From Sphingobium arseniciresistens (GTDB taxonomy: Bacteria; Pseudomonadota; Alphaproteobacteria; Sphingomonadales; Sphingomonadaceae), in assembly GCA_029167225.1 (NCBI GenBank), contig JARFNK010000001.1, positions 62,001 to 126,000 of the forward strand: a DNA stretch of 64,000 nucleotides. Direction: 5' to 3'. A program made the translations under genes and the position numbers. The notes under the pieces were generated by a model that saw nothing but the letters and a program-made list of their open reading frames with translations, made no database searches and was not told the DNA's origin. Below are positions 25,707-33,868 of this stretch, one piece after another. How positions within the stretch are numbered: the first letter of the stretch is position 1; each line of letters starts with the position of its first letter.

Positions 25707-26123
25707 TCAGTCCGGCCGATCGGGCCGGACGACTTCCTTGTTACGTTGTCCGGTGAAGGCCCAGGTGACGATATCCCCACCGTGATCGTGCAGAAAAAGG
25801 GCCAGGGCGTCGTTCAGGCTGCGCGCCAGCAGATCCCTGTCGATACACCCGTCAAAACCATCCTCACCCCACCGATCTCCATTGGCTTCACTGAAGCCTT
25901 CGATCACATCGTCGATAAGGGAATCGTCGAAGATTTCGGCGATGAACGGACCATCCTGCGTCGCCTCGACGATCGTGAACGTCACGTCAGCCCCAAACTC
26001 GGCGCGCGCCGCAGTGATCACGGCACCACGGCTGCTATCGGTGACGCTATACGTCTCCGGATCTTCACCCTCGCCCGCCCACCAGCACCACTGCCGGGGA
26101 TCCTGCGCAATCACATCCATCAT
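25707..26123 (-). CDS. Hypothetical phage early protein
   Basis: Starting at the ATG that overlaps the previous stop as ATGA (26123), the protein has 138 residues, is acidic, and begins MMDVIAQDPRQWCWWAGEGEDPE. It has an AVITAARAEFG helix and an acidic central part (IFDDSLIDDVIEGFSEANGDRWGE). No family was recognised. It belongs to the overlapping operon between the clamp and the primase, so a role in replication or host takeover is possible. Confidence 0.65.
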   Translation of the reverse strand: MMDVIAQDPRQWCWWAGEGEDPETYSVTDSSRGAVITAARAEFGADVTFTIVEATQDGPFIAEIFDDSLIDDVIEGFSEANGDRWGEDGFDGCIDRDLLARSLNDALALFLHDHGGDIVTWAFTGQRNKEVVRPDRPD

Positions 26124-26317
26124 CCCGCCCCCATTTCGCTTGTGCCGACGATCGCGCGGATCTGCGCCATGACTGTCGTCGCCCGCGCCACGTCGCGGCG
26201 GCCGGGACCGGTGCATTCCAGCACGATCTGCGTCAGCTCCTGCACCTTTCGCGCCCGGCGATAGAGTTCGCCGGCGGACAGGTAGCGCTCGGCATCTGTG
26301 TCTTTCCGATCAGTCAT
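26120..26317 (-). CDS. Small hypothetical phage protein
   Basis: A 65-residue helical protein (MTDRKDTDAERYLSAGELYR...) with a Cys in LECTGPGRRDVARATTVMAQI. It overlaps the upstream gene by 8 bases and the downstream gene by ATGA. The same frame is open further upstream, but the overlaps favour this start. Function unknown. Confidence 0.55.
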   Translation of the reverse strand: MTDRKDTDAERYLSAGELYRRARKVQELTQIVLECTGPGRRDVARATTVMAQIRAIVGTSEMGAG

Positions 26318-26579
26318 CAATCGGCTCCGGCGCATGTTCACCGCCAAAATCGTCAAGTGCGGAAATGCCCGTGGCGGCATAATGCGACCAGCAAATGGAT
26401 GTTCGATCATGTCCACCCCGCGCCACTGGCGCGAGAACATAGAAGGCATCACCCGGGCATTTGGTGGCAAGCCGCTCCGCCTCCGCCCGTGCAGCATGAT
26501 AGCTTTCATGCTCGAACACGGGCGCGCGACCATGCCGGCGCCATACCAGCCAGAACGGGGGCTTTGGGTCGTCAGCCAT
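26310..26579 (-). CDS. Conserved-looking small phage protein
   Basis: Starting at ATG 26579, 5 bases after the clamp stop, it encodes 89 residues: MADDPKPPFWLVWRRHG, then a helix HAARAEAERLATKCPGDAFYVLAPV. The PPFWLVW and FYVLAPV pattern is familiar from unassigned early proteins of alphaproteobacterial phages, but there is no known function. It overlaps the next gene by 8 bases. Confidence 0.6.
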   Translation of the reverse strand: MADDPKPPFWLVWRRHGRAPVFEHESYHAARAEAERLATKCPGDAFYVLAPVARGGHDRTSICWSHYAATGISALDDFGGEHAPEPIDD

Positions 26580-26584
26580 CCCCG

Positions 26585-27736
26585 TCACACCCGAAACGGC
26601 ATGAGGACATACAGCCGCTGCGAATCCTCCGCGTCGCGCCACAGCGTCGGCGTGGCGGCATCGCCGAACATCGCCTGCGTCAACGCCGGCGCCTCCGCGT
26701 CGTCGTCGGCCTTGCGCCCGCGCAGCTGCCCCAGCATGTCCAGCAGATAGCGGCCGTTGAAGCCGATGGTCAGCGGATCGGCATCATATTCGCATTCCAG
26801 CTCCTCGACCGCCTCGCCCTTTTCCGGCGACACCACCCGCAGCCGGCACAGGTCGTTCTCCAGGGCGAGGCTGACGACCTTCGTCTTGCCGTCGGCGATC
26901 GTCAGCACCCGGTCCACCGCCTCCGCGAGCAGCTTCGGGTCGATCCACAGCGCCCGTTCGTTGCTGGTGGGGATGACGCGGGTATAGTCGGGAAACTGCC
27001 CGTCGATCAGCTTGGCGGTGATCGATATCGTGCCCAGCTCGACCAGGATCCTGCCCTTGGAAAGCGCGATCTCCACCGGCCCGCCATGGTCGTCCAGCAG
27101 GTCCGCGAGCACGCCCACCATCTTGCGCCCCACGATGATGTCCGCCATGCCGGCGGCATCCTCCGGCGCCTCGAAATCATAGCGCGCAAGGCGACTTCCA
27201 TCGGTCGCCGCCGCGATCATCCGTTCCCCGGGCAGGTGCAGGAAGATGCCGTTCAGATAATAGCGCACATCTTCGGTACTGATCGCCGCCCGCACCGCGT
27301 CGATCGCCGCGACCAGCTCGGTCGACGGGATCTCGAACTGCACGTCCCACCCGCCGCCCACCATGGAGCCTGGCGCCATCAGCGGAAAATCCTCCGCCGC
27401 CAGCACCGGCAGGGTGAAGCGCGATCGCCCGGCGGAGATGATCGCCTTGCCGTCCGCCAGCTTGATCGTCGCGATCGCATCCTCGGGCAGCTTGCCGGCG
27501 ATGCCGGACAGCGTGCCCGCATCCACGCAGAAACTGCACGCCTGCCCCTTGCCGGGAATCGCATGGTCCATCTGCTGCACCATCTGCAGGTCCATGTCGG
27601 TGGTCGTCAGCGTCATGGTGGAAGGGCCGGCCGTGATCAGCACCGACGACAGGATGGGCACGGTGCTGCGCTTCTCCACCACCTTCGTCATCGCCTTCAG
27701 CGCCGCGCGGAGCGGCTTTACTGCAACCTGGATCAT
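26585..27736 (-). CDS. Phage-encoded DNA polymerase sliding clamp (beta subunit-like)
   Basis: A 383-residue DnaN-type clamp starting at ATG 27736, sharing one base with the stop of the preceding gene (TGATG). Family hallmarks are AMTKVVEKRSTVPILSSV near the N-terminus, VRYYLNGIFLHL, AATDGSRLA, DGQFPDYTRVIP and the C-terminal YVLMPFRV. Length is close to bacterial DnaN. No DNA polymerase gene is seen in the visible prophage, so the clamp presumably loads the host replicase onto phage DNA, or competes with the host clamp. It lies in the replication block upstream of the primase-helicase. Confidence 0.9.
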   Translation of the reverse strand: MIQVAVKPLRAALKAMTKVVEKRSTVPILSSVLITAGPSTMTLTTTDMDLQMVQQMDHAIPGKGQACSFCVDAGTLSGIAGKLPEDAIATIKLADGKAIISAGRSRFTLPVLAAEDFPLMAPGSMVGGGWDVQFEIPSTELVAAIDAVRAAISTEDVRYYLNGIFLHLPGERMIAAATDGSRLARYDFEAPEDAAGMADIIVGRKMVGVLADLLDDHGGPVEIALSKGRILVELGTISITAKLIDGQFPDYTRVIPTSNERALWIDPKLLAEAVDRVLTIADGKTKVVSLALENDLCRLRVVSPEKGEAVEELECEYDADPLTIGFNGRYLLDMLGQLRGRKADDDAEAPALTQAMFGDAATPTLWRDAEDSQRLYVLMPFRV

Positions 27737-28476
27737 CAATGCCTCCGAAATGCGATGCTGCGGTCGGACTGCCAGCACAGCGCGCACGTCGCGCAGCAGT
27801 CGGTGGCCCCGGTCTGGGCGGGGCAGGTGATGGCCAGCGGATCGTCGCCCTGATCCGCGTCCAGCAGCCGGCTTGCATGGGTCGCCCCCGGCCGGCCGGA
27901 AAAGCGCATGGCGAAACGGTCCCACCGCGTGCGCGCCAGCGCGTCCAGCTGCTGGCCGATCGGGTCGCACACCGGGTCGCGGGCGGTGAAGCCGAAGATA
28001 TGCAGTGCGGGGAGGGCCGCCAGCGCATCCTCCCACAGCGTCGCATAATCGGTGGAATAAAAGTCGCCCAGCACATGCAGGCGCACGAGGAAGCCGGCGG
28101 GATGCAGGGCCTGCAGCGCGCTCAGCTCCAGCCACAGCGCCGCCTCCAGCGCGTCGCCGGCCACGATCCGCTCCGCCGCCTGCATGTTGTTGCCGTAGCA
28201 CGCGGCCCACGCCGCGCAGCTGCGCGGACAGGTCGCCCGCTCTTCCAGCGTCAGCGTCAGGATGGGCCATCCCATGCGGTGGCCCTTCGCCACCTGCTTA
28301 CCGATCTTGCGGCTCTGCAGCCCGGATTTCAGCACCCGCTGCACCTCGTCCACGTCGAACACGCGGGAGGGAAAGATGGTGCGGCCGTCCCGGCGGGCGG
28401 GGTGCAGGGAGGACAGGCTGATGCCATGCCCGCCCGGCGCGATCGATGCATGCCGGCGCAATGCGGACCGCTTCAT
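27736..28476 (-). CDS. GP88-like cysteine-rich phage protein
   Basis: A 246-residue protein starting at ATG 28476 (ATGA overlap with the ParB-like gene). The cysteine pattern is striking: ATCPRSCAAWAACYG (C83, C87, C93), C170, and a C-terminal cluster C218, C227, C228, C231, C234. The central LHVLGDFYSTDYATLWEDALAAL segment and the TCP-x2-C-x5-CY motif resemble the mycobacteriophage GP88 family, whose function is unknown. The clusters could bind zinc or an iron-sulphur centre. It is translationally coupled to the sliding clamp. The family assignment is by motif memory and needs a profile search. Confidence 0.6.
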   Translation of the reverse strand: MKRSALRRHASIAPGGHGISLSSLHPARRDGRTIFPSRVFDVDEVQRVLKSGLQSRKIGKQVAKGHRMGWPILTLTLEERATCPRSCAAWAACYGNNMQAAERIVAGDALEAALWLELSALQALHPAGFLVRLHVLGDFYSTDYATLWEDALAALPALHIFGFTARDPVCDPIGQQLDALARTRWDRFAMRFSGRPGATHASRLLDADQGDDPLAITCPAQTGATDCCATCALCWQSDRSIAFRRH

Positions 28477-29318
28477 GCGTCCTCCTCCAGCGCTTCGGCC
28501 CTGGCCTCCGCTATGGCATCGCAGATGGCGTTTTCGGCGGCGGCGCGCATGTTGATATCGGGCGCCATCGCCTTGGCGCGGTTGATGTCGGCCGCCCATT
28601 CCTGCTGGCTGCCCCCCCCCATCACCACGGCGATGAAGTCGATGTCGGCTTCGTCGAACGGCCGCGGCAAGGCGGCGACGGCGGCGGCGATGCCGGGAAA
28701 GATCGTGCCGAAATAGCGCAGCTTCTGCCCGGCGAACGCCGTCCCGCCAATCGCCAGCGCATGTCGCAATACCGCCTCGCCATCGCGGCGATATACGCGC
28801 TGCAGGCCCGGCACATTCACCACCTGGCCCGGCTTCAGGCTGTCATAATTGGTCGTTCTGCCCAGGGAGAGCCCGGCAGCATGCAGGGCATGCTCGATCA
28901 GCACCGCTTCCTCGTCGCGCGCCTGCAGCGCGGCCTTGAACAGGTCCAACGCGGTCAGCGGCCGACGCTGCTGGTTGAGCGCCACGAAGGACGCCGCCTC
29001 GTCCGCCGCGCTGACGGACGGCACGACGACGCAGGGCAGGTCATAAATATCCTTGCGCAGGCGGGCGGCGGCAAGACGATGCTGGCCGTCGATCACCCAC
29101 AGCGTGCCATCGTCGCGCTTCGCCACAGTCAGGGGCTGGCACAGCCCCCAGTCCCAATGCATGGCGATCCGCCGCACCAGGGACTGGCTCGGCCCGGTCT
29201 CGATCGACCGCTGATAGCTGGCGTCGATCTGCAGCTGGGGGATCGGCCGGAATTCCAGGCTGGGCCGCATGCCCCGCTGCGGCGCCACCTTCAGCCGCGC
29301 GGTCGCGGGCCGGCTCAC
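28473..29318 (-). CDS. ParB-like nuclease-domain protein (DUF6551-like)
   Basis: A 281-residue protein; the GTG start at 29318 overlaps the previous stop as GTGA. The ParB/Srx fold is shown by the IPQLQIDASYQRSIE strand, and by VIDGQHRLAAARL near residue 75, the DGQHR motif of ParB-type CTPase/nuclease folds. The C-terminal about 150 residues resemble DUF6551, including a FVALNQQRRPLTALDLFKA helix. It probably acts on DNA or in control of plasmid-like replication. A run of nine G in the coding strand (28612-28620, codons ATG GGG GGG GGC) could be slippage-prone. It is second of two ParB-fold genes in tandem. Confidence 0.75.
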   Translation of the reverse strand: MSRPATARLKVAPQRGMRPSLEFRPIPQLQIDASYQRSIETGPSQSLVRRIAMHWDWGLCQPLTVAKRDDGTLWVIDGQHRLAAARLRKDIYDLPCVVVPSVSAADEAASFVALNQQRRPLTALDLFKAALQARDEEAVLIEHALHAAGLSLGRTTNYDSLKPGQVVNVPGLQRVYRRDGEAVLRHALAIGGTAFAGQKLRYFGTIFPGIAAAVAALPRPFDEADIDFIAVVMGGGSQQEWAADINRAKAMAPDINMRAAAENAICDAIAEARAEALEEDA

Positions 29319-31219
29319 GCGTCCTGCTCCTGCGCCGCGCGATATTCCACCCAAGCCGCGATCGTCGGCCAGTCCTGCCCGATGCTGTCGGCATGCGCGA
29401 TCAGCGCGGCCAGGTTATCGGCGGACTGCTCCGCCTGACATTCGTCGGCGTCGTCTTCCGGCTCCACCGCGTCCCAATATTCGCCATTCGCCCAGCGGAA
29501 GAAGTCGAGCCCGTCCACCGTGACGACGGCAGGCTGCGGGTCCAGCGCGAGCAGCCCGCCCTTGCGTGCCTCCAGCGCGGCGGCCGCCTCCGCCTTCTCC
29601 CGCTCCTTTGCCGCGACACGTTCAGCCCTTTCAGCCTCCTGCCGTTCATATTCCGCCTCGGCATCCTCGAACGGGATGCGGTCATATTCATCCTGCGTCA
29701 CCAGCAGCATCTGCTCGACCTCAAGGCAGGGACCAATGCCGGCATGTTCGACCGGCTTTCCGATATGAGGCCGCACATCGGCCCAGAAACGCCGCCCTTC
29801 GACCTCACCGGCCTTCAGTGCTGCCTCGATGCCCTTGGCGGCCAGGAACAGCCGGCACTGCTCGATCTGCGCGGCACGGCGTTCCGTCGCATATTCAGCC
29901 TCGCTCTTGCGCGGCGCCGCGCTCTGCGGCGGGATCACGTCCTTTATCCGCGCGCCGGGCACGAAGAACTGTTCCTCCAGGGCAAGCCTGCCCGCATGGG
30001 TGATGCTGGCGATGCCGATGATGTCGATGCCCAGCTTGCACGCCTTGTCGCGCAGCACCGGATAGTCCGGCAGATCGTATCGATAGCCCTTGTCGACCAG
30101 CTCATAGCCCTTGGGCGCCTTGGGCATCCGCCCCCGGCGCAGGCCGGGTGCCAGGATCACGTCACTCGTGGTCGCGTGCGCATCCTTCGCATCGGCGACA
30201 ACCCGCGCCATCTGGAAATACGCGCGCTCGGCGGCGATCTGTTCAATCAGCCCGCCGTCCAGCAGCTTACGCCCGCTATGAGTCTCCGCATCGCCGAACA
30301 GGTCGTCCTCATAACGCCCGCCCTTGGCCTCATAATCCCGCGCGGACACGAACTTGAACAGCGCGTCGCCGGTCGTCATCTGCGCATTGATGATACCGCT
30401 GCGGATGTTCTGCACATGATGCGTGCCCCAGCTTTTCTTGTCCTCCGTGCGGAAAACCTTCAGCTGCAGCGCCTTGTCCTGCGACCCGGCATAAGCCATC
30501 GCTGCCTCGATCGTCAGCCTGCCCGCACGCAGCGCGTCCAGGATCTCGTCGGCCAGCCCGGCCAAGCGCAGCCGCTGCTTCACATAGCGCTCGGAAAAGC
30601 CGAAGCGCTTGGCCAGGTCCGCCGGGGACAGCGTGCCCGGCTTCATCAGCGTCTCGAACGCGGCGAATTCGTCCGCCGGGTTCATGTCCCGCTTGCCCAG
30701 ATTTTCGGACAGCGACAGGTCCACCGCCTCTGCCTGAGACCGGATCAGCACCGGCACCGGCCAGTCCGCGTCGATCTCCCCGCGCTCGGCCAGCAGCGCT
30801 AGCGCCTGCAACCGTCGGCCGCCGCCCACGATGTAGATCGTGCTGTTCTCGACACGCGGATTGAACGGATAGCCGATCAGCGACTGCAGCAGTCCCTTGG
30901 CGCCGATATCGTCCGCCATGCTTTCGATGTCGACGGCGCTGTTCGTCTTGCGTACATTCTCCGGCGCACGGCGCAGCCGCCCGAAGGGAACGGGCGTGAT
31001 GCTGGACGGCGCCAGACCAGCGCCTGCAGGCAGGTTCGGTGCAGCCGGCGCCGTGTCGACGTCCGGCTGCACCTGTGCGACCCGGGGCGCTGAAGCCTTG
31101 GGCTTCGCCGGCGGGGATGCTGTCGTCTTCGCGCCGCGCTTCGCGGTGGGCGCCTTGGGGGATGAAGTCGTCTTGGGCGCCGCCGTCTTCGGGGCAGCGG
31201 ATGCTGTCTTGGCTGTCAT
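29315..31219 (-). CDS. ParB/RepB/Spo0J family protein
   Basis: A 634-residue protein. Residues 1-75 are a Lys/Ala/Pro-rich tail. The ParB N-terminal domain (about 78-190) has RRAPENVRKTN, then GLLQSLIGYPF, VGGGRRLQAL and DLSLSENLGKRDMNPADE. A helix-turn-helix domain follows with TLSPADLAKRFGFSERYVKQRLRLAGL. The long C-terminal part is charged, with a coiled coil (EAEYERQEAERAERVAAKEREKAE). Chromosomal and plasmid ParB bind centromere sites; phage versions may regulate transcription or replication. No ParA is seen. It overlaps the next gene as GTGA. Confidence 0.88.
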   Translation of the reverse strand: MTAKTASAAPKTAAPKTTSSPKAPTAKRGAKTTASPPAKPKASAPRVAQVQPDVDTAPAAPNLPAGAGLAPSSITPVPFGRLRRAPENVRKTNSAVDIESMADDIGAKGLLQSLIGYPFNPRVENSTIYIVGGGRRLQALALLAERGEIDADWPVPVLIRSQAEAVDLSLSENLGKRDMNPADEFAAFETLMKPGTLSPADLAKRFGFSERYVKQRLRLAGLADEILDALRAGRLTIEAAMAYAGSQDKALQLKVFRTEDKKSWGTHHVQNIRSGIINAQMTTGDALFKFVSARDYEAKGGRYEDDLFGDAETHSGRKLLDGGLIEQIAAERAYFQMARVVADAKDAHATTSDVILAPGLRRGRMPKAPKGYELVDKGYRYDLPDYPVLRDKACKLGIDIIGIASITHAGRLALEEQFFVPGARIKDVIPPQSAAPRKSEAEYATERRAAQIEQCRLFLAAKGIEAALKAGEVEGRRFWADVRPHIGKPVEHAGIGPCLEVEQMLLVTQDEYDRIPFEDAEAEYERQEAERAERVAAKEREKAEAAAALEARKGGLLALDPQPAVVTVDGLDFFRWANGEYWDAVEPEDDADECQAEQSADNLAALIAHADSIGQDWPTIAAWVEYRAAQEQDA

Positions 31220-31287
31220 GGCACTTCCCTGTCTTGCTTGGCCTGTTCTGGTCGGCCTGATGGCGGCGCCCCTTTTCGGGGTCGCGG

Positions 31288-31518
31288 TTACGGATGGAGT
31301 GCGGGCGGCGGTGGCGTTGAAAGGGGGCCACCCCCGCCGCCCTGACCGCCGGAGCGGGGCTTGCTGTTTGCCCCGGCGATGTTCGAATGGGTTTCTTGGT
31401 CGATCTCGTCCGCCCAGCGCTCGGCCAGGTCGAAGTCGACGTCATAGATCTCCGCCAGATCGGCGAGCATCACCCGCCCCACCTGGTTGTAGCGCGCCTT
31501 GAAGTCGATGAAGCTCAT
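31288..31518 (-). CDS. Small hypothetical phage protein
   Basis: A 76-residue protein from ATG 31518 (ATGA overlap with the gene before). It begins MSFIDFKARYNQVGRVMLAD and ends in a Gly/Pro-rich tail. The helical first half has AEIYDVDFDLAERWADEI. Function unknown; part of the early overlapping operon upstream of the ParB gene. Confidence 0.6.
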   Translation of the reverse strand: MSFIDFKARYNQVGRVMLADLAEIYDVDFDLAERWADEIDQETHSNIAGANSKPRSGGQGGGGGPLSTPPPPALHP

Positions 31519-32072
31519 GCGGCACCCCGCATCGCGTCGAGCACGACGCTCCAAAGGTCATCCTCGCTCAACTGAAAACGATCGAATGCCTGGTCGAATT
31601 CATGGCCATGGGTGATCAGCGAGGATGCATGCTCCACGCCCTCATTGATCTTCTGCATGAGCGTCACCACGATGCCGCTGTTGGGCGTCTCGTGATATTC
31701 CAGCTCGTGCATCACATACTGGCCGCCCGCCTCTATGACCTGGTCGCGCTGGTGCGACACTTGAACGCGCCCTGCGACATAGGACAGGCGTCCCCCCTTT
31801 TCGCTGCGCGGACCATCATGTGAAATGCGGTCATGACCGCCAGATTGCGAGTTATAAACCGAATACCGCCGATTGACCTGCGTCCCGACAAGAACCCGGC
31901 TGCAGAAAGAAAACCGGTGATTGTGGATGGCGCTATGCTCATAGCAACTACGACGCGGCAGATCGGGGTGCCACACATGCAGCCGCTGATTAGCTGGCAG
32001 CTTCACCTGAATGAACCCCAGCCCGTGCAGGCTGATCTGTTCCTTTGTCGGCGTGAAATCCTTGAAACTCAT
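31515..32072 (-). CDS. Cupin-like hypothetical phage protein
   Basis: A 185-residue protein starting at ATG 32072 with ATGA overlap. The sequence is beta-rich with many histidines: QRLHVWHPDLPRRSC, EHSAIHNHRFSF, and HELEYHETPNSGIVVTL. The HNH-R and later H-E-x-x-x-H spacing suggests a cupin barrel with a metal site, but I do not recognise a named family. It ends in a helical segment (HEFDQAFDRFQLSEDDLW). A metal-dependent small-molecule enzyme or binding protein is possible. Confidence 0.6.
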   Translation of the reverse strand: MSFKDFTPTKEQISLHGLGFIQVKLPANQRLHVWHPDLPRRSCYEHSAIHNHRFSFCSRVLVGTQVNRRYSVYNSQSGGHDRISHDGPRSEKGGRLSYVAGRVQVSHQRDQVIEAGGQYVMHELEYHETPNSGIVVTLMQKINEGVEHASSLITHGHEFDQAFDRFQLSEDDLWSVVLDAMRGAA

Positions 32073-32443
32073 CCCTGTTTCTCCCCCACGAGAGACACCG
32101 CCAAATGCCGCATCGCCAGCGCACTGCTCAGCGCGTCGCGCAGCCGGTCGGCCTCGTCCTCGGTCAGTTCCGCCATGCCGTCGGGCGTGGCGACCAGCAC
32201 CTGCCGCGCCGCCGGGCGATAGATCGCCATCACCCCGCCCCGCATCGCCCAGCGCTGGCGCCGGGGCAGGCCATTGAGTGCGCGCAGATGCTCCATCCGG
32301 CCCCAGCGCACGCATTCCGGGCAAAATAGATGCGCGCCCTCCACCGGCACGATCAGCATGTCCCACCCCGCCGGCAGCGCGGCGTCCGGCACGCCCTGGT
32401 GCATTTCCGTGCAGCTGCTGCACTGGACGATGTCGCTGCTCAT
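32069..32443 (-). CDS. Zinc-ribbon-like phage protein
   Basis: A 124-residue protein starting at ATG 32443. An N-terminal half carries two CxxC pairs (VQCSSCTEMHQG and FCPECVRWGRM) that probably bind one zinc. The rest is LPRRQRWAMRGGVMAIYRPAARQVLVATPDG followed by an acidic helix. It overlaps both neighbours by ATGA. Function unknown; zinc-ribbon proteins in phage early operons often bind nucleic acid or host transcription proteins. Confidence 0.65.
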   Translation of the reverse strand: MSSDIVQCSSCTEMHQGVPDAALPAGWDMLIVPVEGAHLFCPECVRWGRMEHLRALNGLPRRQRWAMRGGVMAIYRPAARQVLVATPDGMAELTEDEADRLRDALSSALAMRHLAVSLVGEKQG

Positions 32444-33033
32444 AAAGTCCCCCGCACGGTCGACTTGCCCGTGGCGACGATCGTCACCACCCGGCGCTGT
32501 TTCGGCCCCATGTTCCGGGCCATGATCAGCCCGCCCGCGATCAGCTGGTTGAACACATATCGCGCGGCCTCCGCGTCCTTCAGGCCGATCTCCCGCGCCA
32601 GTTCCGCATTGGTCCGCGCCGGCAGCTGCAGCGCCACGCAGCGCCGCAGGATGGCAAGCATCCGCCCGGCCGCCGTCTCCGGCTCGGGCTCGCCGCCCGC
32701 ATCCTTCGCGCCCGAGCGCTTGCGCCCGCCCGCCTGATCGCGCCCAGGATTGCGCCGCACCGCGAAATATTCCCAGGTGCCGCCCACCTTGCGCTGGTGC
32801 GTCAGGATCTCGCCCTGCGCCACCAGTTCCCGGACATACAGGGTCACGTCGCGCTTCTGGTCCAGCACCGGGCCGGTCGCATAGACGCGCTGGTCGCCGA
32901 CATCCGCCGCCGTCAACCACGCCTCGAAATCGGCCATGGAGATCGACATGCACAACGGCCCGATGGCGTAACGGTCACGCGATTTCACTGGCGTCTTTTC
33001 CCCCCGCATGTTCAGCCCCACCGCAAACGTCAT
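32440..33033 (-). CDS. Phage winged-helix-like DNA-binding protein
   Basis: A 197-residue protein. The first part (MADFEAWLTAADVGDQRVYATG... VTLYVRELVAQGEILTHQRKVGGTWEYFAVRR) looks like a winged helix, then a charged linker rich in Gly, Glu and Pro. A second one follows (NAELAREIGLKDAEAARYVFNQLIAGGLI). A role in replication initiation or regulation is plausible because two DNA-binding modules are joined. It overlaps both neighbours by 4 bases. The start at 33033 is set by the ATGA overlap; a later ATG at MSISM is possible. Confidence 0.65.
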   Translation of the reverse strand: MTFAVGLNMRGEKTPVKSRDRYAIGPLCMSISMADFEAWLTAADVGDQRVYATGPVLDQKRDVTLYVRELVAQGEILTHQRKVGGTWEYFAVRRNPGRDQAGGRKRSGAKDAGGEPEPETAAGRMLAILRRCVALQLPARTNAELAREIGLKDAEAARYVFNQLIAGGLIMARNMGPKQRRVVTIVATGKSTVRGTL

Positions 33034-33539
33034 TTGCCCCGGCGTCCCTTCTTCCCCTCGCGGATCGGCTGCAGCGACAGGCGCATCGCCATCGCCGTGC
33101 CGATCAGCTCTTCCAGCCTGCCGTCGATGGCAGCCGCCTCGCTTGCGCTGATCGCCGCGCCCAACTCGCTGGCACTGTGGATCGCCTCGCGCACGCTGTC
33201 GGAAACCTCGCCCAGTTCCCCGGCCAGCTCGACCACGCCGGCAACGATGCAGTTCACGTCGCCCAGCGCATCGGGCAGCTGCACGAACACGCCGCCCTGC
33301 AGCCGCGCCCGCGCCTTCAGGATCAGCGGTTCGCCGGCCTTGCGCAGGCTGTCGACGATGTCGGCATGCCGCTCACTCAGGCTATCCGGCTCGTTGACGG
33401 ACATGCAGCGATAGACCTGGCTCTTGCCCAGCCCCGTCTCGCGGATGACGATGTCCACCCCGCCCGCTGCCTCGACAGCGTCACGCGTGGCCATCGCCAA
33501 CACCTTGTCCCTGCTGGTTAAGTCGCCCCGCGCCATCAC
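33030..33539 (-). CDS. CII-like phage regulatory protein
   Basis: A 169-residue protein, second in the leftward early operon. Residues about 5-45 form a helix-turn-helix (RDAVEAAGGVDIVIRETGLGKSQVYRCM) followed by SERHADIVDSLRKAGEP, a pattern seen in the CP76/CII-type regulatory family, in which the later helical part makes oligomers. It may activate the repressor or integrase genes as CII does, which is inferred from position. The start codon is GTG at 33539 (GTGA overlap) or the next ATG. Confidence 0.6.
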   Translation of the reverse strand: MMARGDLTSRDKVLAMATRDAVEAAGGVDIVIRETGLGKSQVYRCMSVNEPDSLSERHADIVDSLRKAGEPLILKARARLQGGVFVQLPDALGDVNCIVAGVVELAGELGEVSDSVREAIHSASELGAAISASEAAAIDGRLEELIGTAMAMRLSLQPIREGKKGRRGK

Positions 33540-33814
33540 GCAGCCTCGCCCATGGGGGAATTGTCGCTGACATTTCCCGATGACGACGCTTGCTGCGCTG
33601 CGGTATCTGCCTGGGCATGAGCAGCGTCAGTCTCCCGAATAAAATCCCGGATCTTCTCCAGCACGTTGAGCGAGGGGGAGCGGCCCTTGCGAATGCTGTC
33701 CAGCAGTTGGGGCTCGCCCGTTACCAGACGGCCAAAGCGCGAAGGCGCCATGCTGTGGCGGAGCAGGAAGGCGTCTATCGCCTCAATGATTTCATCGCGG
33801 GTCGGAATATCCAT
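33536..33814 (-). CDS. Cro-like helix-turn-helix protein
   Basis: A 92-residue protein, first gene of the leftward operon and divergent from the S24 repressor. The helix-turn-helix is DAFLLRHSMAPSRFGRLVTGEPQLLDSIRKGRSPSLNVLEKI, an XRE-like pattern with SRFGRL...LLDSI as helices 2 and 3. The last about 35 residues are polar and probably disordered. Size, position and orientation fit a Cro protein competing with the repressor for the shared operators. It overlaps the next gene by 4 bases. Confidence 0.72.
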   Translation of the reverse strand: MDIPTRDEIIEAIDAFLLRHSMAPSRFGRLVTGEPQLLDSIRKGRSPSLNVLEKIRDFIRETDAAHAQADTAAQQASSSGNVSDNSPMGEAA

Positions 33815-33821
33815 GTCGCAT

Positions 33822-33868
33822 TGGATATTCAGCTATGACTGACATTGCAAGCATGTTTTGTCAGTCAT
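33822..33868. promoter_or_regulatory. Divergent immunity operator/promoter region
   Basis: Between the Cro-like and repressor genes is a perfect 10-bp inverted repeat, ATGACTGACA (33835-33844) and TGTCAGTCAT (33859-33868), 14 bases apart. AGTCATGACT, which overlaps the right arm, is itself a palindrome. The TGTCAGT half-site recurs after the repressor gene. A leftward promoter may be TTGCAA (33850-33845), 17 bases, TATCCA (33827-33822). Its start point would be almost at the Cro ATG. The repressor ATG at 33867 lies inside the repeat. Confidence 0.6.
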
